NCBI GenBank assembly: GCA_023381535.1
Contig: JAMCSN010000269.1
Span: forward strand, 7,972 to 71,971
DNA from: Bacteroidota bacterium
GTDB lineage: Bacteria; Bacteroidota; Ignavibacteria; Ignavibacteriales; Melioribacteraceae
DNA length: 64,000 nucleotides
Direction: 5' to 3'
Shown here: one piece after another, positions 9,126 to 17,633 of the stretch
Numbering within the stretch: the first letter of the stretch is position 1
Layout: each line of letters opens with the position of its first letter
Made by a program: the position numbers and the translations under genes
Notes under the pieces: model-generated
The model's input: only the letters and a program-made list of their open reading frames with translations
What the model was told of the DNA's origin: nothing
The model's database searches: none

Positions 9126-10751
9126 TTAGAACCGGGTGTTCAAACCGCTATAGACGTGTAAGTAGCTTTGCTTTTCTTGAAACATTCCTTCGTAACTCAA
9201 TGTGAAAAATGTCGATGCCAGAACACGCCACGATAAGTCAATGGAAGCAATGGTCTGAATCAGCTTGGTAGAGCTTTGAGGGAAAGTGTAATCAGCCTTT
9301 CTGTACCCTAAACCAAGATTAAGATAACCGCCAAACAAGTCTTTGTTAATACTTCCGCCGTAATAACTTCCTTTTACGTACCCGTTTTCAATTCTGTTAT
9401 AATTTAGATAAAGCGAAGAATAAATTATCGGGAGCTGAATGTAACTTAGTGAGCCTCCGAAATTCCTTGACGGCTGCGGATCTGCCGCGCTGAAGCGGTA
9501 ATTGAAATTGGTGCTCAGCCATAAATTATTAACCGGTCTTAGATTCAATCTAACTCCCAAGCCCTGTCTTGTAGCCGAATCTAAAATACTATCGGCAATA
9601 TTCTTGAACGTTTCATAATAGACGACATTTCTTCTTGCATCGTAAGTTGCGCTTAAACTCAGCCAGTTGCTGGGGGTATAACTTGCCATGCAGAATATGC
9701 TCGACATATCAAAAACATTTTGCCCGACTCCTTTTTTGCGTTTGTACAACTCGAACTCCGATGAGAAAAACAAACCAAAACTTTGAGAAAAATTGCTAGT
9801 GTGTTGGAAGTACAAAAATCTTCTATCGGTTTTGAAATCGTTTGTCTGTTGAAATACGCCAACTGTGTTCTGCATGGACGTACTTGTTGAAAGACTGTCG
9901 TCTCTACTGATATAACCGCCGTACTCGAATAATTTTGCATTTAATCCGTAATTGGAGAAATCAGGTCGAGAACCAACAATCGCTCCGAGAGTAAATTTCT
10001 TGATTGCTGTTTCAAATTGAAGTCCGTCTATAGCGCCAAGACTTGAAGTTTTAGGATTAATTTTTCTGCCAAAAATCATACTGGTCTTTTTGCTGAATGC
10101 ATATTTGAACGCAAGATCATAAATTTTTATTGCATCACCCAAATGGCTCGTTACGCTAGCCCATTGATCTGCTCTGTAAACAAAATTAATGTAACTTGAA
10201 AACGATACCGGCGATCTAAACAGCGAGTCCGCATCCATCGATAAAGTGTAACGCCAGTTCTGAAGGTTTGCCAAACCGGGAGTGTTGGACATACTTGTGT
10301 AGGACGCAATCGAAAGTCTTCCGCTCACTCTTCTTGCAAACGCGCTTCCTTTTGATATTTTCAGCTTAGCCGGTGCCGGTATTAACTCCTGTGCAGGAAT
10401 CTTTTCTTCGGTTTTCATTTCTCCTTGAGCAGATTTTTCTTTCGTCTCAGTTTTCTCAACGATCACAGCGATCATGGGATCATTCACTTTCAGTTGAGTG
10501 CTTCCAATTAAAATTCCTGAACATGAATTTGACGAGACATACTTAACCAACACTGTAGGAACAAGTTTTTTATTCGAACGAACATATAACGTATCATTAG
10601 CCGAAATACCGTCGGTGTTTTCGAAACGGACGTAAATGTTTTGCGAAGTCAGAAATGTTACCTGACCGATTTTTCCCTTCTTAGCCGCAGTTTGGCCCAA
10701 AAGATTTATCTGAAATAAAACTACCACTAACAAAATGCTTCTCTTAACCAC
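9126..10751 (-). CDS. Predicted outer-membrane beta-barrel protein of the cytochrome operon
   Basis: 541 residues from a GTG at 10751 that overlaps the stop of the 37-heme gene and has GGAG about 9 bases upstream. This start gives a signal peptide (MVKRSILLVVVLFQINLLGQ). A longer in-frame start at 10829 would run deep into the upstream gene. After a ~90-residue small beta domain and a charged Glu/Lys linker, residues about 150-541 are alternating hydrophobic/polar strands rich in Tyr, Ser and Asn. The protein ends in Phe (GLNTRF), the usual outer-membrane assembly signal. It has no CXXCH. From context I infer a porin-like sleeve for the upstream cytochromes; no sequence similarity to MtrB is evident by eye. 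Confidence 0.75.
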   Translation of the reverse strand: MVKRSILLVVVLFQINLLGQTAAKKGKIGQVTFLTSQNIYVRFENTDGISANDTLYVRSNKKLVPTVLVKYVSSNSCSGILIGSTQLKVNDPMIAVIVEKTETKEKSAQGEMKTEEKIPAQELIPAPAKLKISKGSAFARRVSGRLSIASYTSMSNTPGLANLQNWRYTLSMDADSLFRSPVSFSSYINFVYRADQWASVTSHLGDAIKIYDLAFKYAFSKKTSMIFGRKINPKTSSLGAIDGLQFETAIKKFTLGAIVGSRPDFSNYGLNAKLFEYGGYISRDDSLSTSTSMQNTVGVFQQTNDFKTDRRFLYFQHTSNFSQSFGLFFSSEFELYKRKKGVGQNVFDMSSIFCMASYTPSNWLSLSATYDARRNVVYYETFKNIADSILDSATRQGLGVRLNLRPVNNLWLSTNFNYRFSAADPQPSRNFGGSLSYIQLPIIYSSLYLNYNRIENGYVKGSYYGGSINKDLFGGYLNLGLGYRKADYTFPQSSTKLIQTIASIDLSWRVLASTFFTLSYEGMFQEKQSYLHVYSGLNTRF

Positions 10752-13536
10752 CTGAACTCCCAGCCGGATGGCATGTATAGCAAGACGTTGCAGAATAGAC
10801 ATAACCGCTGACACCTTTATGATCTCCATCTACCTTTGTTTTGTCACTGTGTTCGTGACAATTAATACATGTAAAGACTTTAAAATTCGATTGATCCGTA
10901 TGACAATCCGAACATAGTGACCACTTGCCGTTATGTTTTCCGCTGTATATCGGGAAGTATTGTCCGTCGTGATTAAAAGTAGAAGGACTCCACGCCGTAG
11001 TGTTGTGGCATTGCTCACATGCGGTCGGGAATTGCGCCGACGCATGATTTGGATTTGTCGTGTTGTTGTAATTTGTTTTATGACATCCGTAACACGTGTT
11101 TGGCGTTTGGCCAACATTGTATCCCACCGTGTGACAACTTGCACATGCAACCGAAGTATGAGCGCCGGTTAACGGGAATGGTGTAGTAGAATGATTGAAA
11201 GTAGCACTCGTCCAATTTGTTGTAGAATGACATGTTTCGCACGTTGTTGGAAAGCCTGACGAAACGTGATTCGGGTTTGTCGTGTTGTTGTACGTAGTCT
11301 GGTGACAACCGTAACATGTGTTCGGTGTCTGACCGGCACTGTATCCAACAGTATGACAACTTGAACACGCTACCGAAGTATGGGCACCGGTTAACGGGAA
11401 CGGTGTTGTTGCATGATTAAACGTTGACGGCTGCCATGCTGTTGCTGAATGACATTGTTCGCACGTCGTCGGAATTTTTGACGTCGAATGATTCGGGTTC
11501 GTCGTGCTGTTATACGTAGTTTGATGACATCCGTAACACGTGTTTGGTGTTTGACCAACATTAAAACCAACAGTATGACAGCTTGCACAAGCAACCGTAG
11601 TATGCGCGCCGGTTAACGGGAACGGTGTTGTTGCATGATTAAACGTTGACGGCTGCCATGCTGTTGTTGAATGGCATTGTTCGCACGTCGTTGGAATTTT
11701 GGAGGTTGAGTGATTTGGGTTCGTCGTGTTGTTATACGTAGTTTGATGACATCCGTAACACGTGTTTGGTGTTTGACCAACATTAAAACCAACAGTATGA
11801 CAGCTTGCGCACTGAACAGTTGTATGCGCACCGGTTAACGGGAATGGCGTTGTTGAATGATCAAATGTTGCGCTTGTCCAAATAGTTGTTGAATGACACA
11901 TTTTGCAATCGGTTGGATAAGATTGAGCTGCATGATTTGGCGCAGAATTATATTTATCCTGATGACAGCTTATACAATCGGTGGATAATCCGGCTAACTT
12001 CGTTGCGTGACAAGTTTGACATGTTACATTAACATGCGCGCCCGTCAGAGGAAAAATTGTTGACCCATGGTTAAATGTAATCTGCTTCCAATCAACCGGA
12101 GTATGACATTCCTTGCAATCTTGCGGATAATTTTGAGCCGTATGATTTGGTGCCGTTGTATATTTTGCCTGATGGCATGAAACACATTCGGTCGATGTTC
12201 CGGCATAACCTGATGCGTGACATTGTTGACACGCTACATTTACGTGCTGTCCAACCAATGGAAAGTTTGTAAGCGAATGATCAATTACACCATCTTTACT
12301 TCCCTTTGGATGACATGCGTAACATGCTGTGCTCTGATAAACATATCCGTTGATACCGCTGTGATGAGAATCGGTATCTGCCTTGTTGTGTGTGTGACAA
12401 TTTATACATTCGAAAACTTTCAAGTTGCTTGAGTTGGTGTGACAATCCGAGCACAGACTCCATTGACCAAGATGTCTGCCGGAATAAATCGGGAAAAATT
12501 GCCCGTCATGATCAAACGTTGAGGGCTGCCATGCAACTGAAGTATGACATGTAGCGCAATCGGTCGAAAATCCGGCAGCTTTATGATTTGGATTCGTCGA
12601 GTTATCATAATTTGACTGATGGCATCCGACACATTCTTTCGGCGTTCCCGCATAACCTGCAGCGTGACATTTATTGCAGTCATTCCGAATCGCATTATGT
12701 GCACCGACAAGCGGATAGATCGAATCATGAATTGTAAATGTTGCCGGTTTCCAGCCTGGATCGGTTGTATGACACTGTTTGCAATCTTTCGGAAAATTCA
12801 AACTCATGTGATTCGGCGATGCAGTTGCTTCATAATTTTTTTGATGACATGAATAACATTCCTGAGTTAATCCTTTGTAAGTGGTTTGGGAATGACATTC
12901 AAAACAATTTGCTATTGCATGTCCTCCAACCAAAGGGAAAAATGAGTGAACTACCGTCGTCGTTGCCCAAACAGGTGAAGAAATTGAATGACATTGCTGG
13001 CAGTCTGTTGAGAACCCGCCTTGAACATGATTTGGATTCTGCGCAGACATGTAATTCGCCTGATGACAGTCATAACAACTAATCCCCAAAGGATCAAATC
13101 GTAATTTCGATGCCGACTTATGACACTGCGAGCAATCTGCTTTTGCATGGTTGCCCAACAAGGGAAATCTTCCCATCCGATGTATATCTGAAACATCCTC
13201 AACAATCCAAGTATTGGGACTATGGCATTTAGCACAATCGTTTCCAACAGTATTCTCGTGAATGTCTTTGTGGCAATTGTTACATGTTGTTTTTTCTTTT
13301 TGATCGCTGAATACTAAAGTCGGATGACATGATCGGCATTGAACGGTTTGATGCTGTCCGGCCAAATTGAATCCGGTCTCGCTGTGCTTAAACGTAATCT
13401 TAGCGGGAATTACTTTCCAATTTTCTTCGGAATGACATTGCTTACAATCGAGGTTAAAGTTTTTACCGTGTGGAGATTGTGCAAAGCTAACCGAAGAAAA
13501 AATCAGAAATACAATTAAGAGTGGCAGAGCGCGCAT
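10744..13536 (-). CDS. Giant secreted multiheme c-type cytochrome, 37 CXXCH motifs
   Basis: 930 residues with a signal peptide (cleavage after SFAQ near residue 20) and no later membrane segment, so periplasmic or surface exposed. I count 37 CXXCH heme-attachment motifs, about one per 25 residues. A recurring module has the form F-x-H-x(4)-FPL-x-G-x-H-x(4)-C-x-x-C-H; its extra histidines are candidate distal heme ligands. Four modules in the C-terminal half are near-identical 74-residue tandem repeats. The gene overlaps the 20-heme gene by 22 bp and the downstream barrel gene by 8 bp, so it is translationally coupled. The likely role is long-range electron transfer to or beyond the outer membrane; the acceptor cannot be read from sequence. 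Confidence 0.92.
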   Translation of the reverse strand: MRALPLLIVFLIFSSVSFAQSPHGKNFNLDCKQCHSEENWKVIPAKITFKHSETGFNLAGQHQTVQCRSCHPTLVFSDQKEKTTCNNCHKDIHENTVGNDCAKCHSPNTWIVEDVSDIHRMGRFPLLGNHAKADCSQCHKSASKLRFDPLGISCYDCHQANYMSAQNPNHVQGGFSTDCQQCHSISSPVWATTTVVHSFFPLVGGHAIANCFECHSQTTYKGLTQECYSCHQKNYEATASPNHMSLNFPKDCKQCHTTDPGWKPATFTIHDSIYPLVGAHNAIRNDCNKCHAAGYAGTPKECVGCHQSNYDNSTNPNHKAAGFSTDCATCHTSVAWQPSTFDHDGQFFPIYSGRHLGQWSLCSDCHTNSSNLKVFECINCHTHNKADTDSHHSGINGYVYQSTACYACHPKGSKDGVIDHSLTNFPLVGQHVNVACQQCHASGYAGTSTECVSCHQAKYTTAPNHTAQNYPQDCKECHTPVDWKQITFNHGSTIFPLTGAHVNVTCQTCHATKLAGLSTDCISCHQDKYNSAPNHAAQSYPTDCKMCHSTTIWTSATFDHSTTPFPLTGAHTTVQCASCHTVGFNVGQTPNTCYGCHQTTYNNTTNPNHSTSKIPTTCEQCHSTTAWQPSTFNHATTPFPLTGAHTTVACASCHTVGFNVGQTPNTCYGCHQTTYNSTTNPNHSTSKIPTTCEQCHSATAWQPSTFNHATTPFPLTGAHTSVACSSCHTVGYSAGQTPNTCYGCHQTTYNNTTNPNHVSSGFPTTCETCHSTTNWTSATFNHSTTPFPLTGAHTSVACASCHTVGYNVGQTPNTCYGCHKTNYNNTTNPNHASAQFPTACEQCHNTTAWSPSTFNHDGQYFPIYSGKHNGKWSLCSDCHTDQSNFKVFTCINCHEHSDKTKVDGDHKGVSGYVYSATSCYTCHPAGSSGG
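10980..11870 (-). repeat. Four tandem 222-bp repeats within the 37-heme cytochrome gene
   Basis: The landmark CCGGTTAACGGG recurs at 11165, 11387, 11609 and 11831, exactly 222 bp (74 codons) apart. Each unit encodes one PFPLTGAH...CxxCH...CYGCH...CxxCH block with three heme motifs. The two central units are the most alike at the DNA level. The outer boundaries given are approximate. The exact period and high identity point to recent unequal recombination, which would change heme number in steps of three. Confidence 0.9.
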
Positions 13537-15089
13537 TTTACCTCACCGAATTTATATTTAACATATCTGCCTTTTCCATCCACAACCGACTTGTGGCACT
13601 TGTAACAAGGTACTCCTGAATGCGCTCCTTCTAATGGAAATGCAGTTTTGCTGTGATCAAATAAATTCGGCTTCCAGTTGTCAAAGTTATGACATCTCCG
13701 GCAATTTGCAGTCCCATTTTCTGTGAACTGTCCCGCGTGAATATCTTTGTGACAGGTAAGGCATTCTGATTTTGTAATGAAGTCAATTTTTATACCGGCA
13801 CTTTCGTTTTTTGAAGTGTGACATTTATTGCAGTCTTGTTTTAAGTGCATTCCTAACAATTCATAACCGGTAATTTTGTGATCGAAAGTTACGGCATTCC
13901 ATTTTTCGGTTGAATGGCACAACTCACAATTTTGCCCGCTCTTTATTTTTCTTTCGATTGAATCGCCGTGAACGTTTTTGTGACAATTCAAACATTTTCT
14001 TCCTTCGATTCGGAATTGCCACTTCTCATTTTTCTGATGACAACTTTGGCAAGGAATAGCTAAATGACTTCCTGTAAGCACAAAACTCGTAGTGGAATGA
14101 CGCTGTATCGTGTACGACGTGAACAAAAAGTTTTCGACAGTGTGGCATTCGGAACAGTCGGTTAGAATATTATTCTTGGTAAACTCTCCTTTGTGATAAT
14201 CAGTATGGCAGCTGATGCATTTATCATACTTTGGTTTTACATTCAATCCGCCCTTGTGACAGTCCAAACATTTCACTTCAAGGTGTTTGCCAAGCAGCGG
14301 ATAGTTTGTTTTCGAGTGATCGAACCGGTCAATATTTTTTATCACCTTGAAAGATTCCGTTACGTGACACGAAGTACAATTGTTACCAAACTTTCCTTTA
14401 TGAAAATCTTGATGACACGGCGTGCAGTTTCCAAAATTTAGACCGGTAAATTTCTGAAAGTTTTTTCCGTTTCTTTGTTCCGTGATGTGACATTTGGCAC
14501 AATCAACTTTTTGATGCGCGCCGGTTAAAGCAAACTTTGCGGTTTTATGATCAAACTTTGAAGCCGGCTTGAATGAATCGTTTGTGTGACATTTTTGGCA
14601 GTTTGTCCCAAGTGTTACTTGATGCACATCGGCATGACAAGAATTACAAGAAGTGCTCAAACCAAGGTAAGTATTTTTCCGGTTTTTGATTTTTGAGTCG
14701 GCGATAAAATCCGCTTTATGACATTCGTTGCATTTCAGTTTTGCATGTTTGCCTACTAGCTCAAATCCGGTTTTAGAATGATTAAACCCGTCCGGATTGA
14801 AATTCACAATTCTAAAATTTCTGCCGTGGTGTTCGCTGTGGCATTCGCTGCATTTCTTCTGTAAAACTTCGGCGGTGCCGTGAAAACCGTTTCGGCTCTT
14901 TTGGCGGAGTCCAATTTCGGTATGACAGGCTAAGCATTCGTCGTTACGAATCTGGTTCCCAAGAGCGTGACACTTTGTGCAATTGCTCATGCCTTCGAGA
15001 TTTGCGTGGAAGGTTGTCAAATCCCCCGGAGATATTTGAGCTAGAACAGTTCCGAAAGAAATGCTCAGTAAGATTATGGTCAATATCAA
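13515..15089 (-). CDS. Secreted multiheme c-type cytochrome, 20 CXXCH motifs
   Basis: 524 residues with an N-terminal signal peptide ending near VLAQ (residue 18). I count 20 CXXCH motifs spread over the whole length. The same FDHSKT-x-FPL-x-G-x-H module as in the 37-heme protein appears about five times, so the two are related by duplication or shared modules, but here the copies have diverged. It is probably a soluble periplasmic carrier that bridges the inner-membrane module and the 37-heme protein. The start lies 2 bp after the oxidoreductase stop and the end overlaps the next gene by 22 bp. Maturation would need the Ccm or Ccs system, not in this window. Confidence 0.9.
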   Translation of the reverse strand: MILTIILLSISFGTVLAQISPGDLTTFHANLEGMSNCTKCHALGNQIRNDECLACHTEIGLRQKSRNGFHGTAEVLQKKCSECHSEHHGRNFRIVNFNPDGFNHSKTGFELVGKHAKLKCNECHKADFIADSKIKNRKNTYLGLSTSCNSCHADVHQVTLGTNCQKCHTNDSFKPASKFDHKTAKFALTGAHQKVDCAKCHITEQRNGKNFQKFTGLNFGNCTPCHQDFHKGKFGNNCTSCHVTESFKVIKNIDRFDHSKTNYPLLGKHLEVKCLDCHKGGLNVKPKYDKCISCHTDYHKGEFTKNNILTDCSECHTVENFLFTSYTIQRHSTTSFVLTGSHLAIPCQSCHQKNEKWQFRIEGRKCLNCHKNVHGDSIERKIKSGQNCELCHSTEKWNAVTFDHKITGYELLGMHLKQDCNKCHTSKNESAGIKIDFITKSECLTCHKDIHAGQFTENGTANCRRCHNFDNWKPNLFDHSKTAFPLEGAHSGVPCYKCHKSVVDGKGRYVKYKFGEVKCALCHS

Positions 15090-15091
15090 TC

Positions 15092-16429
15092 TTAATGTTT
15101 TAATACCGCCTCGCCGAATTTTTTAGTAATTGTAATTCCGATCTGTTCCAGAAACTTATTCGGCAGCTCGCCGCCGGCAAAAACATAAACCAAATCGTTC
15201 TTCATTTCCTCTTCAGTAGCAGAACCATTTTTCTGAGTTGAAAGAATTACCGATTCATCTTTTATTTCTTTTACGTTCGAATTGAAAACGAGGTTGACAA
15301 TTCTTTCTTCTGATGCCTTCTTAATCTTTTCATAATTGCCGGGTTTGATTCGCGAAAAAGATTCTCCGCGGTAAGAAAGCGTAACTCTGTTTTTTTCGTC
15401 GGCTAGCAAAAGAGCCGATTCGATTGCCGAATCACCGCCACCGACTACCAGCACGTCTTTGTTGTTTATCAGCTCCGGTTCAAGAAGTCTGTACATTACC
15501 TTTTCTTTATTCTCGCCGGGCACACCAAGCTTGCGCGGAGATCCCCTTCTACCTATTGCAAGAAGAACATTGGATGATGTTATGGCGCGCTGATTGGTTT
15601 GTATTGCAAAGTAATCCTGACACGGATTTATCGAAACAACTTTTTCACTTTCGCGAACGGCAATGTCGTTTTTGTTCAGCACCTCATGCCATAGACTAAG
15701 CAATTCTGTTTTTGATGTCTCAACAAGTTTCACTTTGCCGTACAACGGCAGGTACATTGGGGAAGTCATTACTATCTTAGCTCTCGGGAACGAATAAACT
15801 GTTCCGCCAAGCGTATCTTGTTCCAACGTTAAGAACTTAATATTTTTTTGTTTTGAAGTAAGCGATGCAGATATTCCCGCTGGACCGGCGCCAACGACTA
15901 CCAAGTCGTAATCCGGTTTAGTAGAGCGAACTAATTTTCGTGTGATGTTTTCAACGGCTTGTCTGCCCTGTTCAACCGCATTCTTTATCAAACCCATTCC
16001 GCCTAATTCACCCGCGATATAAATTCCCTTAACGCTGGTTTCAAAATCGGGGCTGATATGTGGCAGCTCAACACCTCTTTTTTCGGTACCAATCACAAGT
16101 GTAATCGCACCCAATGGACATGCATGAAAGCACGCACCGTGTCCCACGCATCGCGATGCATTGATTGTTACTGCCTTCCCGTGAACAATTCCAATGATAT
16201 CTTTTTCCGGGCAGGCAGTAATGCACGCACTGCTGCCGATACATGTGCTTAAACTTACTACTGGGTGAAGCGAGACTGGTTCGTGAAAGCCTAGTTCTTT
16301 AGCCTTCTCGATTTTTTTCTGAGAGACTTTGGTTTGTTTCTTGTTCTTCCTGAGATAAAAGAACATGATCACGGTGATCATTAGAAATACAAATCCATAC
16401 GATATGAGATTTTCTAAAGTGACTTCCAT
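15092..16429 (-). CDS. Membrane-anchored FAD/NAD(P)-dependent oxidoreductase fused to a two-cluster ferredoxin domain
   Basis: 445 residues. An N-terminal transmembrane helix (about 10-26) is followed by a bacterial ferredoxin-like domain (about 55-115) and a thioredoxin-reductase-like flavoprotein (about 175-440). The flavoprotein has GAGPAG (180-185, FAD) and a second VVGGGDSAIES nucleotide site (NAD(P)H). It lacks the CxxC redox pair of true thioredoxin reductases. The ferredoxin motifs are unusual: each has only three cysteines, with Ser66 and His97 where the second Cys normally sits (C63-S66-C69-C73 and C94-H97-C100-C104). It sits between the cytochrome b and cytochrome c genes, so a role in passing electrons between NAD(P)H or quinone and the hemes is inferred. 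Confidence 0.85.
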   Translation of the reverse strand: MEVTLENLISYGFVFLMITVIMFFYLRKNKKQTKVSQKKIEKAKELGFHEPVSLHPVVSLSTCIGSSACITACPEKDIIGIVHGKAVTINASRCVGHGACFHACPLGAITLVIGTEKRGVELPHISPDFETSVKGIYIAGELGGMGLIKNAVEQGRQAVENITRKLVRSTKPDYDLVVVGAGPAGISASLTSKQKNIKFLTLEQDTLGGTVYSFPRAKIVMTSPMYLPLYGKVKLVETSKTELLSLWHEVLNKNDIAVRESEKVVSINPCQDYFAIQTNQRAITSSNVLLAIGRRGSPRKLGVPGENKEKVMYRLLEPELINNKDVLVVGGGDSAIESALLLADEKNRVTLSYRGESFSRIKPGNYEKIKKASEERIVNLVFNSNVKEIKDESVILSTQKNGSATEEEMKNDLVYVFAGGELPNKFLEQIGITITKKFGEAVLKH

Positions 16430-16451
16430 TTACATGCATTACATTGTCTTT

Positions 16452-17327
16452 CTAAAATATCCAAGTATAACCGAATGCAACCGCAACGCCTACGTGAATC
16501 AACATGATTATCAGCATTACAAGCGCAAACGGAAGGTGAATAATATGCCAGTACTTAAAAATTCTTTGGACAGAATGTAACAGAATTATTCTTCGTGTCA
16601 ACACCAATTTCGATTTGCAAATTTTTATTATCTCATCAATGGATTTATGGGAGATGTTTCTTTTAATAAGTTCTTTTCTTATTTGATGAATCAGAGATGC
16701 GTTTTCAAAATAATCCTGAATTATGATTCCCATTACAGAAAAAAAACCGAGCGTTTTGTATGACTCGACCGATCTAAAATGATCCAGCCTTTTGAGCAGA
16801 TCATCCTGCAGATTATAATCTTTTCGTAGTGTTTCAGTATAACCAAAATTCAAGAGTTTTAGTTCATCCAACGAATATTCCTGCCCGTGTATTGATCTCG
16901 GAATCTGAATGTAAATAAACCTTCCGACAACACCGCTTACAACTACAGCCACCATACTCCAAAAACTAACGGCAACTATTCCGCCAAATTTAAAAGATGT
17001 GTGATAGAGAACTAATATAGGACCAACGCTGCAAAGAAAAATATGCATTTCAAGCCAGTGCTTCAGAAGTCCCAGTCTTAACATCTTGCGGGATCTTTTT
17101 CTTACCATGTACATAGCGACGCCAAGTAACATCATTATGGAACCGATGATACCAAAGCCATGGCCTAGTAAGCCGCTCGGTTTCAGCAATTTGTCCAGTG
17201 GGTTAAAAAAACGATCCTCGTAAGGAGTCAAATAGTAATGGTATCCATAAATTCCAACTGCTATTAATACGAACGATCCTACTAATAGTAAAATTGACAG
17301 GTAGATTCGGTGCTGAACTTTAGTCAT
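16452..17327 (-). CDS. Integral membrane cytochrome b-like protein
   Basis: 291 residues with about five predicted membrane segments (near 11-31, 54-75, 91-110, 113-138 and 264-286). Histidines positioned in or beside helices (H56 in GHGFG, H90 and H95 in HWLEMH, H109 in LYH, H264 and H278 in the last helix) could ligate two b hemes. A soluble ~110-residue segment separates the last two helices. It is the first gene of the electron-export operon, 22 bp ahead of the oxidoreductase, and is the natural candidate for exchanging electrons with the quinone pool. A specific family (b561, NarI or ferric-reductase type) cannot be fixed by eye. Confidence 0.75.
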   Translation of the reverse strand: MTKVQHRIYLSILLLVGSFVLIAVGIYGYHYYLTPYEDRFFNPLDKLLKPSGLLGHGFGIIGSIMMLLGVAMYMVRKRSRKMLRLGLLKHWLEMHIFLCSVGPILVLYHTSFKFGGIVAVSFWSMVAVVVSGVVGRFIYIQIPRSIHGQEYSLDELKLLNFGYTETLRKDYNLQDDLLKRLDHFRSVESYKTLGFFSVMGIIIQDYFENASLIHQIRKELIKRNISHKSIDEIIKICKSKLVLTRRIILLHSVQRIFKYWHIIHLPFALVMLIIMLIHVGVAVAFGYTWIF

Positions 17328-17444
17328 CTATAGTATAATTGATTTGAATTTCAGTGGTAAAAAGTGACTCTCAATCCCTGCAGCAGGCTGTAAGTTTGTT
17401 TCTGCAAGAATTTCGGATTGAAGATAGGATTTTTTTATATTCAA

Positions 17445-17472
17445 CAAAAGTATGTGCATAATTTTTAGCAAA
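17445..17472 (-). promoter_or_regulatory. Candidate Bacteroidota-type promoter of the cytochrome operon
   Basis: On the minus strand TACTTTTG (17445-17452) fits the TAnnTTTG -7 box of Bacteroidota housekeeping promoters, and TTTG lies upstream at 17469-17472. The 16-base spacer is a little shorter than the usual 19 or so. A start near 17438 would give a leader of about 110 nt before the cytochrome b gene. Confidence 0.35.
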
Positions 17473-17515
17473 GCTTAAGAAAAGATCATGCCATGGATCA
17501 CAAACCATCTTGAAG

Positions 17516-17609
17516 GGGGTGTGTGAAAATAGGGCATCAAGCAAATTTCGGTTTCGTTTTTAAAACGACATAAAAAATTTTTCTAAAAAAATGAATTATC
17601 ACACACCCC
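17516..17609. repeat. Long-range inverted repeat between typA and the cytochrome operon
   Basis: GGGGTGTGTGA (17516-17526) and its exact complement TCACACACCCC (17599-17609) flank 72 bases of A/T-rich sequence that holds a small inner hairpin around CGTTTTTAAAACG. The typA stop lies 25 bp beyond one arm. It could fold as a typA terminator-like structure or be a paired operator for the downstream operon. The rest of the 306-bp gap 17328-17633 shows only the candidate promoter. Confidence 0.5.
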
Positions 17610-17633
17610 TCTGAATGCAGATGTTAAGAAGGG

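Noticed and set aside
10752..10829. Longer N-terminus for the outer-membrane barrel gene
   Set aside because: It would overlap the end of the 37-heme gene by 86 bp and push the signal peptide inward; the GTG at 10751 fits a coupled start.
10980..11870. Regularly spaced repeats that could suggest a CRISPR or satellite array
   Set aside because: The 222-bp period is a whole number of codons and every unit encodes conserved CXXCH heme motifs; the repeats are part of the cytochrome gene.
10933..13082. Several short open frames on both strands across the 37-heme gene
   Set aside because: They are alternative readings of the repetitive cytochrome sequence and recur with its period.
15092..16429. 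Naming the FAD oxidoreductase a thioredoxin reductase
   Set aside because: The redox-active CxxC pair is missing and a ferredoxin domain plus membrane helix is fused.
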